From Sepiola atlantica (Eukaryota > Mollusca > Cephalopoda > Sepiida > Sepiolidae): a stretch of DNA of 64,000 bases. Both the position numbers and the translations under genes were made by a program. Shown in pieces: positions 1-11,538 of the stretch. The DNA lies in the NCBI GenBank assembly GCA_963556195.1, contig OY744517.1, positions 149,015,382 through 149,079,381 on the forward strand, written 5' to 3'. How positions within the stretch are numbered: the stretch's first letter is position 1; each line of letters begins with the position of its first letter. Under the pieces are notes generated by a model. The model was not told the origin of the DNA and made no database searches. It saw nothing but the letters and a program-made list of their open reading frames with translations.

Positions 1-55
1 CAAACAATTTGTCCAAGAGCGTCCAATACAATTTAGTGTTGCGTCTGGTATCAAT

Positions 56-205
56 TTGATTTAACTCATACGTGGGACCCTGACAGTTATTACCACTCCG
101 GGTCTGATGGGACCTTAAGATAATGCCAACTATGTGTTGATTCGCACACACAAAGCTCCCAAATCGGGGTCTCACTATTACATGCAGTTTTGTGTCATAG
201 GACGG
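56..205 (+). repeat. dispersed repeat R1, copy 1 (fragment)
   Basis: This segment shares an ordered series of motifs with 16787-16903 (same strand) and, in part, with the reverse complement of about 48740-48872. They are a TTTAAC-CATA start, GGGACCCTGACAG, TACCACTCCGGGTC, and in copies 1 and 2 a downstream block ending TTTTGTGTCATA. No open frame is shared, so it is read as a non-coding dispersed repeat. The family name is mine; I do not recognise a published family with certainty. Confidence 0.6.
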
Positions 206-3190
206 AGAAATAGACGGAAAGGCGCGATGGGTTAAAATGACAATAAAGAGAGGCAAAAAGAGAAAACTAAAAGAAGGGTAAGTATGAGGTGGTAAGTATG
301 AAAAAGAGCAATTTTCAATTGAAAGTTAAGTGCTAGAAAATCAATGTTAACATTAAAATAAAATAAAAAGCGCAATTTATAAAGTCACATCAATTAGAAT
401 GAAAAAAGTAATCAATAAATAATTAAATCAAATAAAAATCGTGATATTTTATTGATCCCAGCGGTATCCACCCGCAGTTGCCCGTGTGGATATATATTGC
501 TAGTTTGATTTAAAAAAAACAAAAATCAGTACTTATGCAATTTACATATCGTGCTGAAATAATAACGATATTCTTCATAAACCCATCTTAACATGGGGAG
601 GGAGGCTTTGTTAACTATTCTGTACTTTCTACTTACAATTTAATAACACAAAATATACAGTAAAATCGAATTTAAATTAAAAATCTTATCAAAAAATTAG
701 CACGGTTCGTAAACTGCAGAAGTCCCAAAAATGATTTAAAATTTAGTCATTTTTACAATTTTTGACTTGAATAGAAAAGTAAAACATAACATTTACAATA
801 TGCATATTAAAAACACCCGTGGGCAGTTTTCTAAAAAAAACACTACTTGTTGACGTTGCGTTTCTTACAGCAACGAATCGAGACGAATTAATCAACTCAT
901 ATAGGAACTGTTTAATTTTACTTTTATTTTAACAAACGAAGAAAATCTATTTAAAAACTGAAACTCAGTTGTTTATATTTAATATATTTAAACTATTTTA
1001 CAGAACTGACCGATAATTGCTTTTAGTGACCCCAGATTGAATCAATGAAAAATGTCAATAGTGTCTTTAAAACGTATTTGAATGTTCAAACTGTTAACCG
1101 TCGATTTCCATTACACATGAAAAACTCATTAACACATATCAAGTGCAATAAGTAATACACACAAGACTATAGATGGAGCTAAGTTAACAATAACCAATGA
1201 AGAGATACATATAAAAAGAGAGACAACCAATAAAAGGAGAAAATGGAAACGAACAAAGATTAAGTAAAGAAAGATGAAAAGGAAAACAAGGGAAAATAAT
1301 GAAAAAATCAGAAACTGCAAAACAAAAAATAAAAATAAATAAATAAAGTAAAGAATAGGTAAACAAAGAGAAAATGAAAACGAAATTTAAATAATTGAGA
1401 TCGTAAAGAATGTTAGGCAAAGAACAAACGAAAAAACATCGAATCAAAAATAAATAGACAAAATATGCAAGACAAAGTCGGAAATAGAGAAAGATCGAAT
1501 TAACATGAGAAAAGAAAGCGAAGACCACACAAAAGACAAAGAAAGAAAGAGAAACTAAGAAGAAAAATCTAAACGAAGGAAAAAAGAAATAGATAAATGT
1601 TCTTTTTCGATTAGAAGAAAGCTAAAGAGCGAGTTTAAAAAAGTAAAGGAGCAGCGAATGATCAATAAGACGGAAACACAAATGAAAGGTCATAACCAAA
1701 TGCTGAAACATTTGTAGCCACTCTCTGCTTCCATATATTTCTCTTTTTACGACGTTGGCTCAAATCTGGCATCCTTCCGGATTAAGCTGAACTCACGGAA
1801 ATGTCTGGAATTTTCCCGTTTTCCATTGACGCTAACAAATCTAATGTCATTGGGTATCACATATCATTGATGAAAACGAAGGGTCACACGTTGATGTTTA
1901 TATTAACTTCAAACGAAGCAAGTGTTTTCATTTGACTGATCTTTAAACAATGCTTCCTTCTTTTTGTTTTTCAATACAAAATGGCTAACCTCATTTTTAG
2001 TCAGAGTGTTTTTTTTTCGGGACTCCATTTGTAATATCAGATTTTTTCTATTTACTAGTGAGTCACAGCTTATCATGGATAAAAGCAACTCAAGGATAAG
2101 GCTTAATGAGATGGATCGATTGTCAGTTGATTGATAGTGAATGTTCTGAAAATAAAATAAAGGAGATACAAATGTGATCACTGTTGAGGACGGTTTATTG
2201 CATTTGTGTATTCACATTTGATTTGAAGATTACCATGTTGTATCGCCCAAAAAAGCAATCTCGTGGTCACGTGTTCTACAGATAGAAAGTTCTGTGAAAA
2301 AGATTCTTCATGAAAATTATGTTCGACGTTAGTACACGGACGCAAACACACAAAGGGAGGTTCTGTGTAGTTTCGGTAGAAGGTCGAGTTCTTGCTGTGA
2401 ATATTTATCTAGGAAAAATCAGAGATTGAATCTCAGTCGAACATCTTCGATAGAAGAAAACCATAGAATAGAGATAAGATAAAAGCGTTTCCTGTGTGAA
2501 AAAGTGTCCGTAGAGAATATTAGAATAAATTATGATTCCCTAGAAATTTTAAAACCAGAACCCATTTTCTATCCGACAGTTTAAATGCTTTCAAATGCTT
2601 TAAACATTCCGAAGGATGACAAAGTTATCCACCGTTGTTTTTCAACTATTAATAAAAGATTTACGTTGTTAACTTGTTTACCAAATTAATTCGCATCGAT
2701 TGCATTTATATTAATATTATTTTTTAAATAGAATTTTTAAATGTTTAATCTTAGGTTATTACAGTTTTGATTTTAATAAATATTCGATAAATAGTTAATA
2801 TACATAAATAATCAAATGTGTTGTAATCAAAATTACGTTGTCACGAGAAATACACAACTGAAACTTGAAATTTCATTAATATAGGGATAAACCGGATTAA
2901 AATATTTCCAATTCTCGGTATGCTTGGGTTTAAATTAGAGCTAAATATGCAATCTACTACTTCAATAGGATAGGCAGAATACATATAGAAGATGCTCGGA
3001 AAGACTGATTCTATCGTAAGCTACAGTCTCTCCAATAGTTCACTTCGTCCTCTGCAGTTGCACATAGGCAGGAGTCATTCTGTGGATTCAACCGCCATAA
3101 GTAAACTACAAATAGACAACCTTTTATAGCATCAATAACCATTGCAAGGGTCTAATAGTCGCAGATAAATGTAGGTATACTGAGATTACC
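206..3190. other. no gene seen; AT-rich unassigned DNA
   Basis: No recognisable protein, RNA or repeat. The minus-strand open frames at 1129-1528 are low-complexity F/L/I/Y translations of a purine-rich (A/G) stretch running from about 1190 to 1670. The open frame at 1909-2181 has no recognisable domain. Confidence 0.5.
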
Positions 3191-3194
3191 AAAA

Positions 3195-4935
3195 AATGAA
3201 TTAAGTCACATCAATTGGTAAGTCGCTATTTCTGGAAAATCTATAATAGTCTAGTGAACAATGGACAATCAACAATTCCTACACTATCCAACTACAATGA
3301 TGTCGCTTGCACGACAACGAATAAACCTCAGCTTATTGCCAAACCGTTCGCTTTAAACTCCACCTTGGACTCCACTGATCACTCTCTCTCAGCTTTGTGA
3401 CTGACGACAAAAAACACACTTGATGACTAGATAATCACCCCTTCCCATGTTCTGGGTATCATAAAAAACCACTGACACATTCAAATCATGTTGACCTGAT
3501 CTGATCCCTGCTATAATAATAATAAAATTATCTGCTGAGCTGGCCCGCGCACTCTCCAAACTCTATAACAAATGCCTTGCCGAATCTTCTTTCTTTGATG
3601 GCTGGGAAATTGCTGCTAGTTTTCAAGAACTCTAGTGAAAATGCAGACCCGAGGAATTATCCCCTTTGAAGTTTGCCCACGCACTTCGCTGAACTGTTTG
3701 AATTATCAATCAATCTAGTGATAGTCGTCTCGAAAATACTAAACTTCTTTCTGACCAACAGTATGGATTTAGGCAAGTCTATTCTATTGCGGATATCTTA
3801 ACGGTCATCTCTGAACACATATCCAATAGACTTGGTAAGGAAGGCGAAGCTAGGTCGGTAGCGCTTAGTATATCCAAACCCTTTGCCAAGGCTTGACATA
3901 AAGGTTTTCCTAAGATAATATATTCGTACGGTATTACTGGACAGATATTTAACATAATCAGATCCTACCTAGTCAAAACAAACATCCAGGTTGTCCTCTA
4001 TTGATGTACATAAAAAATACATGACATTTATGCGAGTGTACCCCGGGGTTAATTCTTGGACCTTCATCATTCTTAATTTTCATAAACGACTTTCTTGATA
4101 CAACCGTGTTTGAGATGGATAGATTTGCTGATGTCACCACACTCTATTTCCATATCATAGTAAATCGAAGGCACATACATTAAAGGCAATGGCAGAATCC
4201 TTAGAAAGTGATCTCCAGTCTGTAGTGGAATGGGGCCCAAAATAGATGGTTACATTCAATGCTATCAAGAGAAAGCTTCTTTCCTTTAACAATTATAAGA
4301 AACGTTACCAACCACCGACTACCTTGACTAAAAGCAAATTTGCCGAAAGTCCAACATTCAAACTCTTCGGTCTAACATTCACAAGTAACATGAATTGGAA
4401 TAAATAAATAAGTGATACTGTCAAGTCAGTTGCAAAGAAAGTTGTCTCCCTCTACTGGGCTAAAAAAATTCTTACACATACCAGTATCCTATATCCTTTA
4501 CAAAGCCACCATTCGCCCATACATAGAATATGTGTTGCCATATCTGGGCTGGTAAACAAACCACTAATATCTCCCTCTTGAAGTACCTCAAAAAAGAGTA
4601 TTATACCTTACTCTCTACCAAGATTCAGTCCCTGTCTTATCGTGATTGTTTTACATATACTTCAACGGAATGTGCTCTGAGGAACTTGCTGCACTTGTGT
4701 CCTCTCAACCTAAGTACCCCAAGTCTAACCTAACAATCAGCAAAATCCCATCCCTTCACTCTAGAGGTCCCTAGATACCTGAAGGCTTACTACTCAAATA
4801 GCTTCGTTTCTCGAACCGCTTGCCTTTAAAATTCCCTCCTTGCTCCCTGTTTCTCCGACTGTGCAACCATGCAGAAATTTAAATGTAATGCTAACATGCA
4901 GAAATTTAAATGTAATATTAACAAGTATCTCGCTG
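3195..4935 (+). pseudogene. jockey-type LINE reverse transcriptase relic
   Basis: Decayed ORF2 of a non-LTR retrotransposon of the jockey-like group, reading left to right through several frames. In order: a pre-RT segment with STIPTLSNYNDVA and ALNSTLDST (3215-3400); a block with AELARALSKLYNKCLAESS (about 3530-3600); an RT block with LSDQQYGFR and STADILTV-type residues (about 3745-3810); a PQG-LGPSSFLIFINDF block (about 4045-4100); the catalytic region reading FADV where YADD is expected (about 4125); a thumb segment with KLFGLTF (about 4355); and the family's C-terminal tail with a WNSLP-type motif degraded to NSLL, ending KFKCNINKYLA (about 4800-4935). In-frame stops, frameshifts and the lost catalytic Asp show it is dead. 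The 5' part of the element is missing. Confidence 0.85.
4868..4921 (+). repeat. 27-bp in-frame tandem duplication in the LINE tail
   Basis: Two adjacent copies of a 27-bp unit beginning ATGCAGAAATTTAAATG repeat nine residues (MQKFKCN-type) of the LINE C-terminal tail. The length is a multiple of three, so it keeps the local frame. Confidence 0.8.
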
Positions 4936-5975
4936 CGCAAAGATTGGTTAGTAAGATCCGCCCCACCCTTTCTAAAAAATTATACCGCCTGCTGTTTTCA
5001 GGTTTGTTTAGTAGCGAAAACAAACAGTTTGATTTCTAAGTGCGAGTCTTACTTAAGTGGGAGGAAATGAAATATGGATAGAGTTTGGGAGTTGATGATG
5101 TCCTTCTCCTCCCAAATGCCAGGAATATATTCGTTTAAAAGAAAGCTTTACGATAGCTGTTGGGAATCTACACTATCTAACCCGAAAAAGCTTGAAATGC
5201 CGTAAGCAAAACCAACCCAACACAAAGTAAACTAAACAAAATTCTGTCAATATCTTACCAGAAATGGATGCTTTATTCATACAAAGACAGATTTACTTGC
5301 TTATTGTAACCGATTTCATATTTCTGTTTGTTCTGTCTTTAGTTTCTCTCCTATTAGTTTACCATTCGGACTGTATGTCCTCCTTTCCTTCTTTCTTATC
5401 GGTTTCATCGTCCCTTCCCTCCATCTTCTTTGGATTTCCTGATTTCCGAAACATTATTTTGGTTCACTTCTCTAATATCGAACTCCGCCTGTCCTTCATC
5501 ATTGTTTCAATCAATTAATTCATTTTTCAGTTGAACCGGCCGCCATGTTTGGGCCAAAGCGGAAGCATAGTATGAATTTACTTTAATTATCAAACCTTTC
5601 TGCAGTAATGGACATTTTATTACGGATGATTATCTGACATGCCATGTCCGATTGGTAAGTTAGATTGCGAAACAGCAAACACACAATTCTTCATTCGAAA
5701 GACGTTGCTGATTGTTTCTACTTTGGTCGATTGCTTTGTATGTTCGACAAGATTCCAATCAATTGGATGAGTGAAAATAAAGACACTAGCAACTGTATGG
5801 GGATTTTTGGTAAAAAAATCTTTAGTGAAATAATGCAGACAATTAATCAATTCATTTTATTGGCAGAAAATAGCAAAATGCAGAAAGCCGTGAAAATGAG
5901 AGTGAGAAAGTGTTACATCCATATATAGTTATATTTGTCCAAGACGACTTTAAACCAAGACATAGTAGGCTTCAT
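4936..5975. other. no gene seen
   Basis: Unassigned sequence. The open frames at 5264-5518 and 5665-5928 (plus strand) have no recognisable domain. The second overlaps an equally long frame on the other strand, which argues for chance. Confidence 0.4.
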
Positions 5976-6275
5976 CACGACCTCTGCTGGTCGACATGAT
6001 GTCTACCACGGTCTATTTTCGATATGAGGGAACATCAAACGCACACATATCAACGGCAATGGCGGATTAAAAATGGGGCCAAGAATTAATAGTTACATCA
6101 AGAGAAAGCTTCTTTCCTGTAACAATTATAATAACCCTTACTAACCACCGATTGCCATGGCTGATAGCACTTTTTCCCGAGACTCCAACATTCAAACTTA
6201 TCGGTCGAACTTTGCAGCTAACATGAATTGAAATAAATACATTGAAGATAATGCCAAGTGACTCCTGAAATAACA
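5976..6275 (+). pseudogene. second jockey-type LINE fragment
   Basis: Nucleotide similarity to 4120-4430 of the relic upstream. It starts at the catalytic-site block (TCGACATGATGTCTACCAC against GATGTCACCACACTC), has an internal deletion, then resumes at GGGGCCAA and continues through AGAGAAAGCTTCTTTCC, TCCAACATTCAAAC and ACATGAATTG. It is short and not translatable. It is either a separate old insertion of the same family or a segmental copy. Confidence 0.8.
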
Positions 6276-7520
6276 CCCATGGTTGGATAGCAGAACATAT
6301 TGGGAATTTATGTAACGATTCACGAGTGACATTTTTTAGTACATCATTACATTTGTGTAACCAATCCTTTAGATTATATTAAAATATATAGACATTAGGT
6401 CTAAACAGGACTATCAACTTTAATTATTCTTTCTTTTTAATAGTTATTTTATTTGTATTAACATTTTACACACGCGTGTGGTGGCATCATCCTCGCTTTA
6501 CATCACTCTAAATAGTCGTTAAGGGTCAAGGAGGATGGAAAGACCGAGGCGCTAAGCAAACTTTTACTTGAAGGGTGATAAAAGTACAAGTAACCGGGTG
6601 TCAGTTGCTTATGGCCACTCGAACTTCAGAGAAGACCAACAGTCGTTGTCAGCGAGAAATCAAAGCTAAACATCTGCATTAACGCAACATTATTTGTAAC
6701 GGTTGTCGAAAGAGGTTGGAAAGTGTTGGCCATCTGTTGAGACTTGTTATCCTTCAGCCTCCAGTTAACACCACTTGTTATTGTTAAGGAGAATCACTGA
6801 TACTGGCTTCGAGTGAGTTAAATAATCATACTTTGAATTTGTAGCTGTTTATTAAAAAATAGCATGTGTTACATTTCTCTGTGGAAATATGTAGAAAGTA
6901 AAAGACGGAATCCAATCTCGGTGTAACATTCTGTAATTATAAATTCAGTTCAACAATTTCCGCAGACTCACACCAAACCGACATCAGTTATCACGCAATA
7001 CACTGCGTCTCTCTCTCAGAATATACACTCGATTCTCTGACCCTTCCTTTCTTGTCGGAGTTATTGACTGAGTCGAATTTATAATGAACTCTACTGACTA
7101 AGTACAGAGTGCCATCTTTATTTATAGAATCGATACAAACCTCTTTATGATTGCTGCACTTTCAGCAATTTATATCACGTGTGACCATTGACATCCACAC
7201 ATTATTCTCTTAGAAGGAAACATACCTGAAGATTTTCAACACAATTTCATTGTAGCAAATAATTATTTCCTTCCTTTATTTTCTATAGCGTGATTTCATG
7301 GTTACTATTTTATTATATGCTGATAATTTATACTATGAAGTGTTTTGTGTCTACTTATCTGTAAAGAAATGATTTACAAAAAAAATCCCTATAACAAGAT
7401 AAAATACAAATTATAATTTTTCCCGAGTAATATTACCGAGGTATCCGATATTTATAATATAAACAGCAAATATATATTGGTTTAGTTTATTTATAATTTG
7501 TACACTGGACACAATAACAA
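6276..7520. other. no gene seen; possible old repeat
   Basis: Nothing recognisable as coding. The part from about 6460 to 7130 is less AT-rich than its surroundings and contains TATA- and AATAAA-like strings. An old LTR or another repeat is possible, but no terminal repeat pair is visible. Confidence 0.35.
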
Positions 7521-7526
7521 TAATAA

Positions 7527-7595
7527 TAATGATACTACTACTACTAGTAGTACTACTACTTCTACTACTAATACTACTACTACTAATAATAAAGC
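7527..7595 (+). repeat. (ACT)n/(AAT)n trinucleotide repeat
   Basis: Imperfect runs of ACT and AAT triplets. They translate as the Asn/Thr-rich start of the frame at 7498-7896, which is therefore microsatellite and not protein. Confidence 0.9.
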
Positions 7596-8150
7596 TAATA
7601 TAGATAAAACCTATGAAAACAGTAAATGTAGACTCTGTGGAGAGCGAGACGAAACGAAAAACAACATAATAAGTGAATGTGGCAAACTAGTCCAAAACGA
7701 ATACAAGAAAAGACACGACTGCGTGAGGAATGCAGTACACTGGGAACTATGCAAACGACTGCATTTTGAACATGCAGACAAATACTACAGATACACACCA
7801 GAGACAGTACTGAAAAACGAAAACTGCAAAACCATAAGCATGGTGAAGATCAAACAGACGGAAAAACGAAGCAAATGCACGGAACTTGCCAGATAAGTGA
7901 GAGGAATATAGAACATGAAAAAAGTCAATATAATACCAATACTTGTAGGAGCACTATAATCAGCTCCGAAAAACCTGGAAAAATGATTATGAGAAATTGT
8001 AATCAAGGGGAAAACCGAGAATATAAAGCGGACGGTCATGATGAACAGCTGAAATCTTAAGAAAAATACTCGAATGCGGAAACCAAATCACATAAACTAA
8101 CAACACCAAACAGATACATGGAAACTGCAGCAGCAGTTAAACAAAAAGAT
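7596..8150 (+). pseudogene. zinc-knuckle LINE, C-terminal ORF fragment
   Basis: C-terminal end of the pol protein of a LINE family also present at 60660-61905 and 62552-64000. The visible zinc knuckle is CRLC followed by IISEC, with the usual His before IISEC replaced by Asn. Then come a YKKRHDCV block, an HWELCKR block, and a segment ending in KCTELAR. A second frame (7875-8060) continues the C-terminus. Compared with the copy near 63.3 kb, the stretch after KNENCKTI has lost roughly 100 bp, including the IVDFAIPED-type motif. This motif resembles a restriction-like nuclease segment seen in some LINE groups (inference). Stops and frameshifts mark it as dead. Confidence 0.8.
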
Positions 8151-8960
8151 GGAAAGAACACCATACAGACTCAAGTTCCAATATGTTCTACAAAGGAGGG
8201 CGAAACTAGTGTCTATGACTTCCGGTTTGTTGCTTTCATGGATCGGTGGGTTAAGTGTATGCAAGCACAGGGAGTCTACTTTGAACGAGATTAGGGTCCC
8301 AACCCCGTCACGTATTTTAAATATTTTTCTGGCCTAAGGTCGGATACTTTTTAGACAGGCCTCGTATATATAAAATTATATATGTGTATATGTTTATATA
8401 TTTGTCCTAAACGAATTAACCGAGTATAATGAATTTTGCACAAGACTTATGTCTCCTTACGAAAATAAAATTCAAGATATAATGCTACTAAACCTTATGT
8501 CTAGAATCCTTATTCTAATTTTGCTTATAGTCCATTAAATGAGTTTTTTTCTAGAAAAGTATTAACATTTTAGACTAAATCTTAAAGGGTTTTAAGATAA
8601 AATTGAAATTAAATTAATCTTAATTGGTATTTGATGACTACAGACACTATCCAATGTATTTCAGAAATATTTGAATTTTCAAATGGGTGGTTTTGCCTAT
8701 ATAAAATGTTTTTAGAATACTACCCATAAAAACTGAAATAGAACTTGATGTCTTATACCTATTCTTAAAATTTTAAAAGTATCCCAGGTATCTGAATATT
8801 AACGAATGACTTCCACCCCTCTTTGTACACATTGCATGTAAATAAATTACAATAAATATAGCCTACATCGTCCAATCTTACAGCTGTGTTCCAAGATTGA
8901 TAATAATCGGTTTATCAGTTTAAGACCAAACCTCATACATAGAAATATATACATATACAA

Positions 8961-8963
<3 letters not shown>
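8151..8963. other. no gene seen
   Basis: Unassigned. The short plus-strand frame at 8149-8337 continues out of the LINE relic and has no recognisable domain. The rest is AT-rich with no repeat match that I can see in the window. Confidence 0.4.
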
Positions 8964-9037
<74 letters not shown>

Positions 9038-9053
9038 TAGATAGATAGATAGA
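8964..9053. repeat. (TA)n-(GA)n-(GATA)n microsatellite
   Basis: About 53 bp of TA, then about 20 bp of GA, then four GATA units. Confidence 0.95.
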
Positions 9054-10197
9054 TGAAAAGGATAGAATGAAATGTTAACTACATTGTAATTATTTGTAAT
9101 CCTACAAATAAGAGAATCCCGTCATTATTTGCTGTCAGTCATGTCTTCTATATTTTCGTGTCATAGAAAGTCATATGTCGCTAGGTCGATTTTAACATCT
9201 ACACATTGTGTCACAACCGCTGATATATTTACTTAAAATGAAAGACGCCATTTCATGCCTCATTTTATTACATGCTTTCTTTTCTTCAACTAAAAGTTTC
9301 ACAAGGTGACAATCATAAGAGATCAAAGACACTAGTTTTCGCCTCTCAAAGAAAATGGTACTATTTCCTCTTGTTGACTTTTCACTTGCTTTTGAAGCTC
9401 AAAACAAAGTTATCTGCATTCGATCTGCTGTTCTTGCCAAGCAGGTTCGCATTCCTCACATCCAACTGCATACGGGTGAAAGCAACGTTTGGGATTGGCT
9501 GATGCAGGTTCTAGCAAAGAATGGAGCGAAGACGGAAGTGGAAAGCCGATGCTGCCAAACGTTTGCTGAGTCGCCAACGAAAGGTCAGCTTCAGAAGAAC
9601 ATATGAGTTATCTGCCCCTAACTTTGATCATCTGTCCTAACACACTCAGTTATTTGCTGACTTTGTGATCTTGGCTCAACTTTTAACCTGATGCTAATCC
9701 TTGCATCTGCATAAATCATTCCATCTTTTATTCAATGACACATACCCATCTCTTTCTCTATATATTAATGCACATCAGATAAAAAATGAAGCGAGAGCCT
9801 CTACTTATTTAGTTTTGATCAGTTCTTTTTAAAACTGGCAAAGGAGCCATCTAAGGTTCTGCTCACATGTGAACAAGAATTGGCCATAGATGCGAACACT
9901 TTCGACTCTTAATAAGTCTTATTCATGCCTATGATATGATGGTAGTTGAACACAATTAAAGTGACAAATTTATTATGGAAAGACAATGATAAGTTTAACA
10001 CGTTTTAAAACTATTGTAAAATTCTCCACCACCCCATACCGGGCCTGGTCGATAGTTGGTTTGTGAGAGCGGATCAATAATGATTCAACAGTGGAAAGTT
10101 CTTGTTTGTATTTGAGCCGGCCGCTAGATCGCTAGTCCGATAGTCAGAAACACTCACGTTACTTTTTAATCAAAAGTGCATTTGTGAAATAATGATG
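9054..10197. other. no gene seen; one unexplained open frame
   Basis: The plus-strand frame at 9355-9606 (83 codons) has fairly even amino-acid composition (HIQLHTGESNVWDWLMQ), but I recognise no domain and there is no splice or repeat context to support it. The overlapping frame at 9272-9502 is equally open. I treat both as unproven. Confidence 0.35.
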
Positions 10198-10226
10198 TAT
10201 ATATATATATATATATACATATATAT
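10198..10226. repeat. (TA)n tract
   Basis: Short TA/CA-interrupted dinucleotide run about 80 bp left of the hammerhead array. Confidence 0.9.
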
Positions 10227-10370
10227 AATCCAGATTATTTGTAGTGAAATGATAACATCTAGTGAATTCTCACTGTGTTTGTATAACAATAAATAGAAGC
10301 GTTTACACCATAAAAACCAAGATGAGATCTAAAAGGAAAAAAAAAAAAAATGAAAGGTATTTTTATATAT

Positions 10371-10427
10371 CTTTATTTAATTCTGATGAAGAAGTATATC
10401 TTCGAAAATTCAATTGAAAAAAAAAAG
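10371..10427 (+). ncRNA. hammerhead ribozyme motif A1 (type I, minimal stem III)
   Basis: The core CTGATGA is at 10383-10389, followed by one extra A (10390). Stem II pairs GAAG (10391-10394) with CTTC (10400-10403) around loop TATAT. GAA follows at 10404-10406. Stem III is only the self-complementary AATT at 10407-10410, with C10411 as the expected nucleotide 5' of cleavage. Stem I pairs AATT (10379-10382) with AATT (10412-10415), with a possible outer CTTT/AAAG helix. With no loop on stem III, activity as a dimer would be expected, as known for Penelope-linked hammerhead variants. The extra A after CTGATGA departs from the canonical core. Confidence 0.7.
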
Positions 10428-10663
10428 TTAATAAAACTTAAATGCATTGTATGGCGTTCAAATTGCTTGTTATTTTTAATAACTAATATTTCCATATAAA
10501 CAATGCTTTCTAACCGAGGACAACAACCATATTATTCAAATTGCACCGCCACGTGCCGTCCGGAAAAAAAACGACTCTCATTCGTTCATTTACATCGAAC
10601 TGATAACACCATAAAAACCAAGATGAGATCTAAAAAAAAAAAATGAAAGGTATTTTTATATAT

Positions 10664-10720
10664 CTTTATTTAATTCTGATGAAGAAGTATATCTTCGAAA
10701 ATTCAATTGAAAAAAAAAAG
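10664..10720 (+). ncRNA. hammerhead ribozyme motif A2
   Basis: Second tandem copy, identical in the core: CTGATGA 10676-10682, extra A 10683, GAAG/CTTC stem II, GAA 10697-10699, AATT stem III 10700-10703, predicted cleavage after C10704. The distance from the A1 core is 293 bp, so cleavage at both sites would free a 293-nt RNA. Confidence 0.7.
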
Positions 10721-10965
10721 TTAATAAAACTTAAATGCATTGTATGGCGTTCAAATTGCTTGTTATTTTTAATAACTAATATTTCCATATAAACAATGCT
10801 TTCTAACCGAGGACAACAACCATATTATTCAAATTGCACCGCCACGTGCCGTCCGGAAAAAAACGACTCTCATTCGTTCATTTACATCGAACTGATAACA
10901 CCATAAAAACCAAGATGAGATCTAAAATGAAAAAAAAAAAAAAAAAGAAAGGTATTTTTATATAT

Positions 10966-11021
10966 CTTTATTTAATTCTGATGAAGAAGTATATCTTCGA
11001 AAATTCAATTGAAAAAAAAAG
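10966..11021 (+). ncRNA. hammerhead ribozyme motif A3
   Basis: Third tandem copy: CTGATGA 10978-10984, extra A 10985, stem II GAAG 10986-10989 with CTTC 10995-10998, GAA 10999-11001, AATT 11002-11005, predicted cleavage after C11006. The distance from A2 is 302 bp. All core and stem bases are unchanged although the flanking A-run differs. Confidence 0.7.
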
Positions 11022-11077
11022 TTAATAAAACTTAAATGCATTGTATGGCGTTCAAATTGCTTGTTATTTTTAATAAT

Positions 11078-11109
11078 ATATATATATATATATATAAATA
11101 TATATATAA
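11078..11109. repeat. (TA)n tract ending the hammerhead array
   Basis: TA run with one AA interruption, directly joined to the truncated third unit. Confidence 0.9.
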
Positions 11110-11473
11110 TCTAATAAAAACATCCACAGGATAGTAATCCAAAGAATTTCAATCGGGTTTATAAAAAGTGATCAATATCAAATATAGCTTTTATATATAA
11201 TTATGTTTATTTACACTGTAATGTACAAATTCTGCGACACTGACATGTCGATGTTATCGATCAACAGCTATTATAAGCTGAGATCTCATTATGCAGAGTT
11301 AGAATCCGATCTTAACGTTAGATCATATTTGTATATATTCTTTCCAAATATGATCTATGGTTCTGATTGGATTCTAACTCTGCCTGATAAAATCTCAGTT
11401 TATAATAGATGTTCATCGATAACATCGACATGCCAGTGTCGCAGATGTTGTACATGTTTGTGCAAATAAAAAT
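11110..11473 (+). mobile_element. fold-back element F1, copy 1
   Basis: A flank of about 95 bp (11110-11205) is followed by two inverted arms, about 11206-11335 and 11345-11473, that can form a long imperfect hairpin. The arms share CTGCGACACTGACATGTCGA/TCGACATGCCAGTGTCGCAG and GCAGAGTTAGAATC/GATTCTAACTCTGC. A second copy at 50352-50690 has the flank on the other side, so the element is palindromic and present in both orientations. Both copies lie between (TA)n tracts. No protein is encoded. Confidence 0.8.
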
Positions 11474-11474
11474 A

Positions 11475-11538
11475 ATATATATATATATATATATATATAG
11501 GATTATTCATCCTATATATATATATATATATATATATT
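11475..11538. repeat. paired (TA)n tracts
   Basis: Two TA runs either side of a short palindrome (AGGATTATTCATCCT) that could fold with them into a hairpin. Confidence 0.9.

Larger units (their letters stand above)
10306..11077 (+). repeat. tandem array of ~300-bp hammerhead-bearing units
   Basis: Two complete units and a partial third unit lie head to tail. Each starts CACCATAAAAACCAAGATG (10306, 10607, 10899), so the periods are about 301 and 292 bp. Copies differ mainly in A-run length. Each unit contains a poly(A)-rich stretch, the hammerhead motif, and a segment ending CGTGCCGTCCGG then CATCGAACTGATAA. The third unit is cut off at TTTTTAATA, where a (TA)n tract begins. The layout resembles genomic loci of animal retrozyme-type repeats, in which tandem hammerheads release unit-length RNAs. 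That role here is inference. Confidence 0.85.

Noticed and set aside
7498..7595. Asn/Thr-rich N-terminus of the 132-codon frame at 7498-7896 as a real protein start
   Set aside because: It is an (AAT/ACT)n microsatellite joined to the LINE C-terminal relic.
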